Part shown: piece by piece, positions 29,260-37,524 of the stretch | How positions within the stretch are numbered: position 1 is the first letter of the stretch | Layout of the letters: every line of letters starts with the position of its first letter | NCBI RefSeq assembly: GCF_002419815.1 | Contig: NZ_DIGV01000036.1 | Span: 8,321-72,320, forward strand | Reading direction: 5' to 3' | Length of the DNA: 64,000 nt | Origin: Brevundimonas sp. UBA5713 | Lineage (GTDB): Bacteria > Pseudomonadota > Alphaproteobacteria > Caulobacterales > Caulobacteraceae | Notes under the pieces: model-generated | Seen by the model: only the letters and a program-made list of their open reading frames with translations | Told to the model about the DNA's origin: nothing | Database searches by the model: none | Translations under genes and position numbers: made by a program

Positions 29260-29751
29260 CTAGCCAAAGGCGGGGTGATAGTGGACGGTCCCGGCAATCG
29301 GGGCGGGCTCATCCCATAACAGAACGGCGAAATATCCAGCCGGAACGTCCGGATAGGTGAAACGCGCGTCCGGCTTGAATCCAAAGCGTCCATAATAGGC
29401 GGGATCGCCCAGCACGACACAGCCCTTGGCCCCGATGACGCGCAACTGTTCCAGACCGCTTTCGATCAGCTTTCGACCGATCCCGTGCCCTTGAAGGTCG
29501 GGGTGTACGGACACAGGCCCCAGTCCGAACCAGCCGGATTGATCATTCCATTCGACGGGAGAGAAGGCGGCATGACCAACAATCTGGCCTTCCAGATCCG
29601 CCACAATGGAGATGGTCAGGGCCTTGGCATCGCGCAGCGCGTCGATAATGCGTGGCTCTGACCCGTCACTGTGGGGATGTCCCTGAAACGCCAGCTGGGT
29701 CAGGGCAAAAATTGCGGCCCGATCCGCAGGGGATTCGGGCCGCAAAATCAT
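29260..29751 (-). CDS. GNAT family N-acetyltransferase (YhbS-like)
   Basis: A 163-residue acetyl-CoA-dependent acetyltransferase. The acetyl-CoA loop is VHPDLQGHGIGRKLIESGLEQL, here Q-G-H-G-I-G, followed by GDPAYYGRFGFKP, which is typical of the YhbS subgroup. The start is one base after the purS stop, so it is the third gene of a purC-purS-GNAT unit. The substrate is unknown. Confidence 0.9.
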   Translation of the reverse strand: MILRPESPADRAAIFALTQLAFQGHPHSDGSEPRIIDALRDAKALTISIVADLEGQIVGHAAFSPVEWNDQSGWFGLGPVSVHPDLQGHGIGRKLIESGLEQLRVIGAKGCVVLGDPAYYGRFGFKPDARFTYPDVPAGYFAVLLWDEPAPIAGTVHYHPAFG

Positions 29752-29752
29752 C

Positions 29753-29992
29753 TTAGGCGATTTCGATCTTGTAGGACTCGATGACCGTATTGGCCAAAAG
29801 CGTCTCGCACATACGCTTCACTTCGGCATCTTTGTCGGCCACGTCGTCAGCCAGATCGAACTCGATCAGCTTGCCGACACGGGCGTTGGCGACACCCGCC
29901 CAGCCCAGACCTTGCAGGGCACCTTCGACGGCCTTGCCCTGAACATCCAGCACGCCCGGCTTGAGGAAGACGTGAACTTTAACTTTGGCCAT
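29753..29992 (-). CDS. purS: Phosphoribosylformylglycinamidine synthase subunit PurS
   Basis: A 79-residue protein that bridges PurL and PurQ in the FGAM synthase complex. MAKVKVHVFLKPGVLDVQGKAVEG and ARVGKLIEFDLAD are the family hallmarks. The start at 29992 is fixed by homology; the longer frame upstream lies inside purC. The first base overlaps the purC stop, so translation is coupled. Confidence 0.95.
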   Translation of the reverse strand: MAKVKVHVFLKPGVLDVQGKAVEGALQGLGWAGVANARVGKLIEFDLADDVADKDAEVKRMCETLLANTVIESYKIEIA

Positions 29993-30750
29993 TAGTGCAG
30001 ACCCCCCTGAATAACAGTCGGCATGTCCTTCATGATGCCGAGACGGCGAGCCACTTCGGTGTAGCTCTCGATGACATTGCCCAGATCGCGGCGGAAGCGG
30101 TCCTTGTCCAGCTTCTCGCCGGTAGCGGTATCCCACAGGCGGCACGAGTCGGGGCTGATTTCGTCGGCGAGAATCACGCGCGAGAAATCGTTTTCGTAAA
30201 TGCGGCCGAACTCGATCTTGAAGTCCACCAGCGTAATGCCGACCGCCGAGAACATACCCGACAGGAAGTCGTTCACGCGAATGGCGGTAGCCAACATGTC
30301 GTCCATCTCCTGGGTCGAGGCCCAGTTGAAGGCAGTGATGTGCTCTTCCGACACCATCGGATCGTTGAGTTCATCTTTCTTGTAGTAGAACTCGATGATG
30401 GAGCGCGGCAGCGGGGTGCCCTCTTCCAGACCCAGACGCTTGGCAATCGAGCCCGCGGCGATATTGCGGACCACCACTTCCAGCGGAACGATCTCGACTT
30501 CGCGAATCAGCTGCTCGCGCAGGTTCAGACGCTTGATAAAGTGGTTGGTGACGCCGATCTGGTTTAGGCGGGTCATCACAAATTCGCTGATACGATTGTT
30601 GATGACGCCCTTGCCTTCCAGCTGGGCCTTCTTCTCGCCGTTGAAGGCGGTCGCATCGTCCTTGAAATACTGGATCAGCGTGCCCGGCTCGGGACCCTCG
30701 TAAAGGATCTTGGCCTTGCCTTCATAGATCTTGTTGCGCTTGGTGTTCAT
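29992..30750 (-). CDS. purC: Phosphoribosylaminoimidazole-succinocarboxamide synthase
   Basis: SAICAR synthase joins aspartate to CAIR with ATP hydrolysis in purine synthesis. The N-terminus KRNKIYEGKAKILYEG, the nucleotide-contact region LEGKGVINNRISEF, and VDFKIEFGR and LADEISPDSCRLWD near the active site are all present. Length 252 residues is typical. It leads the purC-purS-GNAT operon. The 275-base region upstream, shared with the divergent DUF1476 gene, should hold promoters for both; I saw no riboswitch or clear operator in it. Confidence 0.97.
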   Translation of the reverse strand: MNTKRNKIYEGKAKILYEGPEPGTLIQYFKDDATAFNGEKKAQLEGKGVINNRISEFVMTRLNQIGVTNHFIKRLNLREQLIREVEIVPLEVVVRNIAAGSIAKRLGLEEGTPLPRSIIEFYYKKDELNDPMVSEEHITAFNWASTQEMDDMLATAIRVNDFLSGMFSAVGITLVDFKIEFGRIYENDFSRVILADEISPDSCRLWDTATGEKLDKDRFRRDLGNVIESYTEVARRLGIMKDMPTVIQGGLH

Positions 30751-31025
30751 CAGATGTGGTCCCGCACAGGGAGGTAACAGACTGCCACAAAACGAAAAAC
30801 GCGCGACCCGGCCTGCACGGGGCAGAGGGCAGCGCGGTCCTTGAATCGACGGCGGCTAAATAGAACCGACGCCCCTTTAGCTGATGGCGGGCTGTGACAC
30901 AAATATCCTTAGAGCGTTTCGCGTGCTTCGGTGTATCTATGTGTTGTTGACCTGCGGGCATCCGTAAGGCCATAGAGCCGCATGGCGGACGAGCTGCGTG
31001 TCCGTGATCAGGAGTTACGACGAGC

Positions 31026-31349
31026 ATGACGACCTTCGAAGATCGGGAACAGGCCTACGAGGCCAAATACGCCCTCGATCAGGAACAGGAATTCAAGGCC
31101 ATCGCCCGTCGCAATAAGATGCTGGGCCTGTGGGCTGCCGAGAAGATGGGCCTGTCCGCCGAGAGCGCAGAGCAATACGCTGCCGCTGTCGTGCGCGCCG
31201 ACTTCGAACAGCCGGGCGATGAAGATGTATTCCGCAAGATCGCCGGCGATTTCAAAGGCGCTGGCCTGACCGTGTCGGAATCCGAAGTCCGTTCCAAGAT
31301 GGACGAGCTGGCGTCGATTGCGCGCGAGGCCATCCGCGCCGGCGAATAA
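31026..31349 (+). CDS. DUF1476 protein, zeta-type inhibitor of F1Fo-ATPase
   Basis: A 107-residue helical protein (TTFEDREQAYEAKYALDQEQEFKAIARRNKMLGLWAAEKMG) of the DUF1476 family. In Paracoccus denitrificans the family member is the zeta subunit, which blocks ATP hydrolysis by F1Fo-ATP synthase using its N-terminal segment. In this protein the N-terminal FEDREQAYEAKYALDQE segment is intact. The gene stands alone between purC (divergent) and a terminator, away from the atp genes, as is usual. An inhibitory role here is inference from family. Confidence 0.9.
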   Translation: MTTFEDREQAYEAKYALDQEQEFKAIARRNKMLGLWAAEKMGLSAESAEQYAAAVVRADFEQPGDEDVFRKIAGDFKGAGLTVSESEVRSKMDELASIAREAIRAGE

Positions 31350-31384
31350 GCCCGTCGCGGCGCATTTCGCCTTTAAAAAACATC

Positions 31385-31418
31385 AAGGCCCGCAACCATC
31401 CGGTTGCGGGCCTTTTTG
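31385..31418 (+). terminator. Intrinsic terminator after the DUF1476 gene
   Basis: A 13-bp perfect stem AAGGCCCGCAACC / GGTTGCGGGCCTT with a 4-base loop, followed by TTTT. Confidence 0.9.
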
Positions 31419-31509
31419 TTCACCGGCGCTTTGTCGGGGGAGAAGTCAAAGCGCCAAGGAGGACACACTTCAGCTAAACTCCGGCTGACGTCTTCGGTTG
31501 CACCGTATT

Positions 31510-32115
31510 TTACGGCATCAGCACGGTGTCGATAACGTGCACCACGCCATTGCTGCGGGTTTGGTCGGCCAGAGTGATCTTGGCCTTGTTGCCCTTGGCA
31601 TCGGTGACTTCCCACTGTCCGTTGCCGGCATCACGGGCGGTCAGCTTGCCGCCTTGTACGGTCGACAGGGTGGCAACGCCATTATTGGCCGCGGCCTGAG
31701 CCTGCAGGTCCGCGGCGGTCAGGCGACCCGGCACGACGTGATAGGTCAAAATCTTGCTGAGATCGGCTTTTTGCGCCGGTTGCATCAGCGAGGTGCGGGT
31801 GGCAGCCGGAATCTTCTCGAAGGCCGCATTGGTCGGGGCAAAGACCGTGAACGGACCCGGGCCCGACAGGCGGCCTTGCAGGTCTGCGCTCTGAATGGCG
31901 CTGGTCAGGGTGGTGAACTCGGGAGAGGTCGAGGCTGCGGCCACGATATCGGAGGTTTCAGCGCCGTTGGTCGTCGAAGGATTCAAGGGCGCAGTTTCCG
32001 GCGTCGGCTCTGCGGGGGTCGCAGGGGCATCGGCGTTATTGTTGTTACAGGCTGCCAAGGTCAGGGCGGCAGCGGCAGCAGCAAAAAGGCCGGCAGTACG
32101 AACGGTCGTATTCAT
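31510..32115 (-). CDS. Fasciclin-domain lipoprotein
   Basis: A 201-residue protein with a lipoprotein signal (TVRTAGLFAAAAAALTLAAC), a Pro/Thr/Ala-rich linker and one fasciclin (FAS1) domain. FAS1 marks are GPFTVFAPTNAAFEKIP, LTYHVVPGRLTAADL and the closing NGVVHVIDTVLMP. Such domains mediate adhesion or protein contact at the cell surface. GGGAG precedes the ATG. It is monocistronic as far as seen. Confidence 0.92.
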   Translation of the reverse strand: MNTTVRTAGLFAAAAAALTLAACNNNNADAPATPAEPTPETAPLNPSTTNGAETSDIVAAASTSPEFTTLTSAIQSADLQGRLSGPGPFTVFAPTNAAFEKIPAATRTSLMQPAQKADLSKILTYHVVPGRLTAADLQAQAAANNGVATLSTVQGGKLTARDAGNGQWEVTDAKGNKAKITLADQTRSNGVVHVIDTVLMP

Positions 32116-32196
32116 TGGGGGCTCCCTAGCTCACGCAGTTTTGCGATGCCCCAATTTACGGTTGGCATCCGAAATGGATGCATAACTCCGATATTT

Positions 32197-32718
32197 TTAT
32201 TGGCCCTGACGGATAAGAAACGGGGCCAGAACGGCCCACCGTGCCAGCTTGTCTTCGAGGGGGCGGGCATGGGCGGGACTGGATGACGGTAAGTCTACCA
32301 GTTCCATCCCGGGAAGATGATCCTTCAGGATCTTCCGGCCGACAGCCGCCGATTTTGCGCCGTTGAACGCGACCGCCCTCAAGTCGGGCAGGGTGTCGAT
32401 CAATCCGCGCAAATCCGCCGCCTCGGGCGAGCGGATGGCGGCGTCCAGACTGCCGGACCGCTCGGCCGAGGCCAACACATCCCATAGACCGACACCGCTT
32501 GCGTTAAGCGCCTTTAGCCGCGCCTCATAGGGCATCTGCACCAGAGGCTGACCCAGCAGGGCCGACATAATCGGCCAGAAACTGTTGCGCGGATGGGCAT
32601 AGTATTGCCCTGCCGCCAGAGAGGCCACGCCCGGCAAGCTGCCAAGGATCAACACGCGAATATCGGGCGTCACCGCCGGTGCGAATCCTTTGGCGCGCTG
32701 TGGCGCGGGCGTGGGCAT
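32197..32718 (-). CDS. DNA-deoxyinosine (hypoxanthine) glycosylase, UDG superfamily family 6
   Basis: A 173-residue base-excision repair enzyme. The first motif is LILGSLPGVASLAAGQYYAHPRNSFW, shortened here to its key parts GSLPG and AHPRNSFWP, and the second is LPSSSPAHA. GSLPG with an Asn in the NSFW segment places it with the hypoxanthine-DNA glycosylase family 6 of the uracil-DNA-glycosylase superfamily, and not with MUG. It starts 8 bases after purU on the same strand, so the two are probably co-transcribed. A link between a deaminated-purine repair enzyme and purine/one-carbon genes is suggestive but unproven. Confidence 0.85.
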   Translation of the reverse strand: MPTPAPQRAKGFAPAVTPDIRVLILGSLPGVASLAAGQYYAHPRNSFWPIMSALLGQPLVQMPYEARLKALNASGVGLWDVLASAERSGSLDAAIRSPEAADLRGLIDTLPDLRAVAFNGAKSAAVGRKILKDHLPGMELVDLPSSSPAHARPLEDKLARWAVLAPFLIRQGQ

Positions 32719-32726
32719 TATCGGCC

Positions 32727-33563
32727 TCAGTCGAAAACGATAGTCTTATCGCCGTGGATCAGAACACGATCTTGCAGATAGTGCGACACAGCGCGGGCCA
32801 GAACGCGTCGCTCGATGTCACGGCCCTTGCGGATCAGGTCGGCGGGCGCGTCGCGGTGGCTGATGCGCTCGACGTCCTGATCGATGATCGGACCTTCATC
32901 CAGATCAGCCGTCACAAAGTGGGCCGTGGCACCGATCAGCTTCACGCCGCGCGCATGGGCCTGATGATAGGGCTTGGCCCCCTTGAAGCCCGGCAGGAAG
33001 GAGTGGTGGATGTTGATGCAGCGACCGGCCAGCTTGGCGGCCAGATCATCCGACAGGATCTGCATATAGCGCGCCAGCACCACCAGCTCTGTGCCGGTTT
33101 CCTCGACCAGTGCCAGTAGTTGGGCTTCCTGCTCTGCCTTGTCGCCCTTCATCGGCAGGTGGTGGAAGGGGATATCGCCCAGATCGACATGGCCGATCAT
33201 CTCGCGCGGGTGGTTCGAGACCACGGCGGTGATGTCCATTTCCAGCTCGCCAATGCGCCAGCGGTACAGCAGGTCCGCCAGACAGTGATCGAATTTGGAG
33301 GTCAGGATCATGACTTTGCGCGGTTCAGCCCCGCGCATCTGCCAGTCCATCTGCAGGGGGGCGGCGATCGAGGCAAAGGCCGTTCGGATGGCGTCCTCAC
33401 TGTCATGGGCGGCCAGATCAAAGGCCACACGCATGAAGAAGGTGCTGCTGCTCGGCTCTCCGAACTGCTGGGCGTCAATGATATTGGCTTCGCGCTGAAG
33501 CAGGAAGTCGGAAACAGCCGCCACCAGACCGCGACGGTCGGGGCAAGAAAGTGTCAGGATCAT
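32727..33563 (-). CDS. purU: Formyltetrahydrofolate deformylase
   Basis: PurU hydrolyses 10-formyl-THF to THF and formate, balancing the one-carbon pool and supplying formate to PurT. The N-terminal ACT domain begins MILTLSCPDRRGLVAAVSDF. The catalytic formyltransferase-like domain shows NHPREMIGHV, ARYMQILSDD, then INIHHSFLPGFKGAKPYHQA and ATAHFVTADLDEGPIIDQD, with the conserved His and Asp. The start at 33563 matches homologue N-termini; an in-frame start 54 bases upstream is possible, and neither has a good ribosome-binding site. Length 278 residues is typical. Confidence 0.94.
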   Translation of the reverse strand: MILTLSCPDRRGLVAAVSDFLLQREANIIDAQQFGEPSSSTFFMRVAFDLAAHDSEDAIRTAFASIAAPLQMDWQMRGAEPRKVMILTSKFDHCLADLLYRWRIGELEMDITAVVSNHPREMIGHVDLGDIPFHHLPMKGDKAEQEAQLLALVEETGTELVVLARYMQILSDDLAAKLAGRCINIHHSFLPGFKGAKPYHQAHARGVKLIGATAHFVTADLDEGPIIDQDVERISHRDAPADLIRKGRDIERRVLARAVSHYLQDRVLIHGDKTIVFD

Positions 33564-33626
33564 TGGGAGGATACGCCGCAGATGATAAAATTTTGCGCTG
33601 CGGTGATAGACAATCATGAAGTCATG

Positions 33627-33657
33627 AAAAAGGGGCAGCGCCTATAAACGCTGCCCC
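33627..33657 (-). terminator. Intrinsic terminator after purB
   Basis: GGGGCAGCG / CGCTGCCCC (9 bp, 8-base loop) followed by TTTTT on the minus strand, 25 bases after the purB stop. Confidence 0.88.
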
Positions 33658-33681
33658 AAACTTCAGACTGTTGCCGAATGA

Positions 33682-34983
33682 TCAGCCTTGGCCGAACACG
33701 CGGTTGAAGATCACGTCGACATTCTTGGTGTGGTAGCCAATGTCGAACAGGGCCTCCAGCTCGGCGTCCGGCAGGGTGACGCGCTCGTCTGCCTTCAGGA
33801 AGTCGATGAAGCGGCCCTCGCCACGCCAGACCTTCATGGCGTTCTCCTGCACGGCGGCATAGGCGTCCTCGCGGCTGATACCCGCTTGGGTCAGAGCCAG
33901 CATGACGCGCTGCGAGAAGACCAGACCGCCGAGGCGGTCCATGTTCTTCTGCATGTTCTCCGGATAGATGTTCATGCGCTCGACGACGCCCGCCAGACGG
34001 TGCAGGGCAAAGTCGAGGTGGATGGTGGCGTCCGGACCGATGCCGCGCTCGACCGACGAGTGGCTGATATCGCGCTCGTGCCACAGGGCGACGTTTTCCA
34101 TAGCCGGAACAACCGAGGAGCGGACCAGACGTGCGAGGCCGGTCAGGTTCTCGGTCAGGATCGGGTTGCGCTTGTGCGGCATAGCCGACGAGCCCTTTTG
34201 ACCCTTGTCGAAGAACTCTTCGGCTTCCAGCACTTCGGTGCGCTGCAGGTGGCGAATTTCGGTGGCCAGACGCTCAATCGACGAGGCGATGACGCCAAGG
34301 GCGGCGAAGTAGGCGGCGTGACGGTCGCGCGGGATGACCTGCGTCGAGACCGGCTCGACCTGCAGACCCATCTGGTCGGCGACGTATTGTTCCACTTCCG
34401 GCGAGACGTTGGCGAAGGTGCCGACAGCGCCCGAAATGGCGCAGGTGGCGATTTCTTCACGGGCGGTCACCAGACGGCGACGGGCGCGCTGCCATTCGGC
34501 GTGATAGCCAGCCAGTTTCAGGCCGAAGGTGACGGGCTCGGCGTGGATGCCGTGCGAGCGACCGACGCAGACGGTGTATTTGTGTTCCTTGGCGCGGGTT
34601 TCCAGCGCGGCCAGAACGCGATCAACACCCGCCAGCAGCAGGTCCGACGAGCGGGCCAGTTGCACGGCGAAGCAGGTGTCCAGCACGTCCGACGAGGTCA
34701 TGCCCTGGTGCAGGAAGCGGGCTTCGTCACCGACGATTTCCGCAACGTGCGTCAGGAAGGCGATGACGTCGTGCTTGGTGGTGCGTTCGATCTCGTCGAT
34801 GCGGTCGGCATCGAAAGTCGCATCCTTGCCCTTGGCCCAGATGGCTTCGGCAGCCTCGGTCGGGATGACACCCAGCTCGGCCATCTTGGTGGCAGCGTGG
34901 GCTTCGATCTCGAACCAGATCTTGTACTTGGTATCTTGGGACCAGATGGCGACGGCTTCGGGGCGGGTATAGCGCGTGATCAT
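33682..34983 (-). CDS. purB: Adenylosuccinate lyase
   Basis: PurB cleaves SAICAR and adenylosuccinate, two fumarate-releasing steps in purine synthesis. The fumarase/aspartase superfamily signature GSSAMPHKRNP is present, as are the TSSDVLDTC and GRSHGIHAEPVTFG motifs. The protein is about 433 residues, normal for the bacterial form. The start at 34983 (MITRYTRPE) is preferred by resemblance to homologues; an ATG 12 bases earlier overlaps its own GGAAGG site and is the alternative. A strong terminator separates it from purU. Confidence 0.95.
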   Translation of the reverse strand: MITRYTRPEAVAIWSQDTKYKIWFEIEAHAATKMAELGVIPTEAAEAIWAKGKDATFDADRIDEIERTTKHDVIAFLTHVAEIVGDEARFLHQGMTSSDVLDTCFAVQLARSSDLLLAGVDRVLAALETRAKEHKYTVCVGRSHGIHAEPVTFGLKLAGYHAEWQRARRRLVTAREEIATCAISGAVGTFANVSPEVEQYVADQMGLQVEPVSTQVIPRDRHAAYFAALGVIASSIERLATEIRHLQRTEVLEAEEFFDKGQKGSSAMPHKRNPILTENLTGLARLVRSSVVPAMENVALWHERDISHSSVERGIGPDATIHLDFALHRLAGVVERMNIYPENMQKNMDRLGGLVFSQRVMLALTQAGISREDAYAAVQENAMKVWRGEGRFIDFLKADERVTLPDAELEALFDIGYHTKNVDVIFNRVFGQG

Positions 34984-35113
34984 GGACCCGCTCATTCCTT
35001 CCGTAGGCGGTAGGAGTCAAGGCGCACAAAGCCTTGTTATGCAGGGGTCATGAAACCTTCATAGAAGAAAGGGGTTTACTCCGCCGTGGCTTGTCCTATG
35101 TGACAGGCGATCA

Positions 35114-35160
35114 GGAGGACGACCTCCCCGCATTGGGCACTCACGCCGGGACGACCCGGC
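35114..35160 (+). promoter_or_regulatory. Guanidine-II (mini-ykkC) riboswitch
   Basis: Two hairpins with identical ACGA tetraloops define this motif: GGAGG-ACGA-CCTCC at 35114-35127 and GCCGGG-ACGA-CCCGGC at 35145-35160, joined by a 17-base linker. Paired stem-loops with ACGR loops are the consensus of the mini-ykkC/guanidine-II class, which binds one guanidinium per loop. The second hairpin ends 10 bases before the AGGGAG ribosome-binding site of an SMR exporter gene, as expected for translational control. Not tested experimentally here. Confidence 0.93.
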
Positions 35161-35182
35161 TTGCCATGCTAGGGAGTCTGTC

Positions 35183-35503
35183 GTGGCCTGGGTTTTCCTT
35201 CTTCTTGCCGGTCTGTTCGAAATCGTCTGGGCTTTTCTGATGAAAAGCTCCGAGGGCTTCACCAAGCTATGGCCGTCGATCGGCACCATCGGATTTATGA
35301 TTGTCAGCTTCGGCTTGCTGGCGGTAGCGATGAAGTCTCTGCCGCTGGGCACGGCCTATGCCATCTGGACCGGCATCGGTGCCGTGGGCGCTTTCATCGT
35401 CGGTATCACGGTATTGGGCGAGGCCATTACCCCCATGCGCGTGGCAGGGGCCCTGTTGATCGTGTCGGGTCTGGTCGCGCTGAAACTCTCGTCCTCGCAC
35501 TAG
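35183..35503 (+). CDS. gdx: SMR-family guanidinium exporter (Gdx/SugE type)
   Basis: A 106-residue, four-helix small multidrug resistance protein. It starts with GTG (AGGGAG site upstream): MAWVFLLLAGLFEIVWAFLM has the conserved membrane glutamate, and SSEGFTKLWPS and LPLGTAYAIWTGIGAVG are the SugE/Gdx marks rather than those of EmrE-like Qac proteins. Gdx members export guanidinium by proton exchange. The guanidine-II riboswitch directly upstream supports this substrate strongly. Likely function: removal of toxic guanidine when it accumulates. Confidence 0.95.
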   Translation: MAWVFLLLAGLFEIVWAFLMKSSEGFTKLWPSIGTIGFMIVSFGLLAVAMKSLPLGTAYAIWTGIGAVGAFIVGITVLGEAITPMRVAGALLIVSGLVALKLSSSH

Positions 35504-35550
35504 GCCGACCGCCTTTTCAGAGAACGATGTTTTAAACTATTTGCGGCAGT

Positions 35551-35577
35551 GTCAGTCTGTCTAAGGGGCAGACTGAC
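35551..35577 (+). promoter_or_regulatory. Hairpin with ribosome-binding site in its loop, before a small ORF
   Basis: GTCAGTCTG pairs perfectly with CAGACTGAC (9 bp) around the loop TCTAAGGGG, and the ATG of a 36-residue ORF follows immediately. The loop AAGGGG could serve as ribosome-binding site. It could also be a weak exporter terminator, but no T run follows. Confidence 0.45.
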
Positions 35578-35688
35578 ATGCGCACTATTGATCGGGGCAT
35601 CAACTGGGGACGCCGTCTCCGTAACTATGGCCTGCTGTCGCTATTGATCGGCGCGGCCTATGTGCTGGTGCAAAGCGGAATGGCTTAA
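35578..35688 (+). CDS. Small single-pass membrane protein (36 residues)
   Basis: A short ORF reading MRTIDRGINWGRRLRNYG, then a hydrophobic helix LLSLLIGAAYVLVQSGMA. The positive patch before the helix suggests an inside-out orientation with the N-terminus in the cytoplasm. Third-position bases are GC-rich like the neighbours, and a hairpin-presented AAGGGG site precedes it. No known family. It may be a membrane-associated small protein, or a chance ORF; context gives no function. Confidence 0.5.
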   Translation: MRTIDRGINWGRRLRNYGLLSLLIGAAYVLVQSGMA

Positions 35689-35709
35689 AGCGCACCGACC
35701 CCGGAAAGC

Positions 35710-37461
35710 CTAGTTACCCGTGCTGTGAACAGTGGCTTCTGCCGCTTGCAAGGGTTGCGGCGCGGGCGGACGATAATCAAGGCGCAGCGGCACCGACGTC
35801 GCGCCGGACGCGGCAGCATCCAGCGTGTTCAGCGGCCCGCCCAGCAGGCGCTGATAGATCCAGTATGCCGCGACGACCTTTTCTACATAATCGCGCGCTT
35901 CGGGCACATCGATGGTCTCGATCAACAGGAGCGGGTCGGTGGTCGGGCCCAGCTTGCGGATAGCCGCCAGCATGGGGCCGGGGCCTGCATTATAGGAGGC
36001 CACCGTCTTCAGCAGATCGCCCTGGAAGCTTTCGATCTGTAGCAGGCGGTTGATGTATTCCTGACCCAGTTTCAGATTGTGCGAGGCGTCCAGCAGTCGT
36101 TGCGGCTGTCGCGTATAGGACTGGTCACCGGTCATATAGGCCGCCGTCGAGGGCATGACCTGCATGATGCCATAGGCACCCGCATGCGAGCGGGCACTGG
36201 CGTTAAAGCCGGATTCCTTGCGTACCAGAGCATAGACCAGAGCGCGCTCGACGGTGAAGCCGCCCTCGGGCATCAGGTCGGGCAGGGGATAGTCGGCGGC
36301 ATCGATACGTGACGCTGCCCGATCCGCCGCGCGGCTGGGGGCGACCAGACGATAAAGACCGCTCCACAACTGGCGTTGCTGGAAATCGCGCGCCTGACGC
36401 ATGCCCTCTCGGGCGGTGGCGGCGGCGTCGGTACGGCGACCGACTTCATACAGGGCGAGAGCGCGCCGGGCGTGCGCGTCGTTCTGCACAAAGGCATTCA
36501 GATCGCCGTTAGGAACCGGATTGGGCTCATAAACTTGGGGGCGCTGGGTCTCGGCCATATAGGAACGCGGGCCGATGTTTAGAATTTCCGGCTCCTCGCC
36601 CAGCTGGCGCAGGGCGATCTGGCCATAAAAGGTCGCCGGCCATCGCGCGGCTATGCGCAACATCTCGGCAATCCGGTCCTGACGGCCCGATTGTCCGGCC
36701 GCTCGCGAAGCCCAGAACGCACCGCCTGCGCGTACCCAAGGATCTTCGGTGGGATCGTTGGCGACCTGTTCGAACGCGCGGAAGGCGTTGTTGAACTCTC
36801 CAAGACGCCATGCTGCCAGCGCTGCCGACCAGAGGTCGCCGATCTCCAGCCCTGTCGTATAGGCATTCTGCAGATCGTCATTGTTCAGCATGACGCGCGC
36901 GGCCTTGGCCGGATCGGCGGCATGACCGGATCGGGCCACACTGTCCCATGTGCGGGCCAGAATATTGCCTGGGCGCGGTGGCGGCGTCGCCCCGTCCGGC
37001 AAGCGGCGCATGGCCAGGGTGTAAACCCGCTCGGCCATCGGAAGGTCTGAATACTCGGTCAGCCACGCGACCAGTTCTTCATAGGTGGCGACATGGTTGG
37101 CGTGGAACAGGCGTTCGAACTCGACCTGACCCAGCAGAATGCGGTCCTGCGCGCGGCGCGCGGTTTCGCGGGCACTCTCCAGATCACCCCGGCGAAGAGC
37201 ATCAAAGGCGGTGGTATAGGTCAGCCGGTCTTCGCGGCTCAGCGCCGAGGGCGTAGGCCCGTCATAGTTCGCCGCCGTATTGGCTGCGGCCACAGTGACA
37301 GTCACGTCAGCGCGGGCTTCAGAACCGATCCCGAAGGCCAGCGACGCCAAAACAGGCAGTGCATACAGGGTTAACGGGCGACGGTTCGATACAGCAGCGC
37401 GACGCGCTCGGTACACTGGAATCATGAGCGCGGAGGCCCCCTTCATCGGCAACCGGAACAT
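35710..37461 (-). CDS. Soluble lytic murein transglycosylase (Slt type)
   Basis: A 583-residue periplasmic enzyme that cleaves the MurNAc-GlcNAc bond of peptidoglycan to leave 1,6-anhydro ends. A hydrophobic signal-like stretch (RRPLTLYALPVLASLAFGIGS) is followed by a long helical superhelix (about residues 80-390) and the SLT domain. The catalytic glutamate is Glu416 in ALVRKESGFN, with AYGIMQVMPSTA and VASYNAGPG downstream as family motifs. The start is uncertain: in-frame ATGs occur at 37461, 37446 and 37425, each compatible with a signal peptide. Confidence 0.92.
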   Translation of the reverse strand: MFRLPMKGASALMIPVYRARRAAVSNRRPLTLYALPVLASLAFGIGSEARADVTVTVAAANTAANYDGPTPSALSREDRLTYTTAFDALRRGDLESARETARRAQDRILLGQVEFERLFHANHVATYEELVAWLTEYSDLPMAERVYTLAMRRLPDGATPPPRPGNILARTWDSVARSGHAADPAKAARVMLNNDDLQNAYTTGLEIGDLWSAALAAWRLGEFNNAFRAFEQVANDPTEDPWVRAGGAFWASRAAGQSGRQDRIAEMLRIAARWPATFYGQIALRQLGEEPEILNIGPRSYMAETQRPQVYEPNPVPNGDLNAFVQNDAHARRALALYEVGRRTDAAATAREGMRQARDFQQRQLWSGLYRLVAPSRAADRAASRIDAADYPLPDLMPEGGFTVERALVYALVRKESGFNASARSHAGAYGIMQVMPSTAAYMTGDQSYTRQPQRLLDASHNLKLGQEYINRLLQIESFQGDLLKTVASYNAGPGPMLAAIRKLGPTTDPLLLIETIDVPEARDYVEKVVAAYWIYQRLLGGPLNTLDAAASGATSVPLRLDYRPPAPQPLQAAEATVHSTGN

Positions 37462-37524
37462 CCCATCCCTGGACGTTCAGGCGCTCTGTGGATTGGTCAT
37501 CCTAATAGGCCCAGCATGCCCATT

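Noticed and set aside
30751..31025. Purine riboswitch or PUR operator upstream of purC
   Set aside because: No aptamer-like hairpins or known operator seen in the 275-base gap.
35183..35503. Quaternary ammonium (QacE) efflux pump
   Set aside because: SugE/Gdx motifs and the guanidine-II riboswitch fit guanidinium export better.
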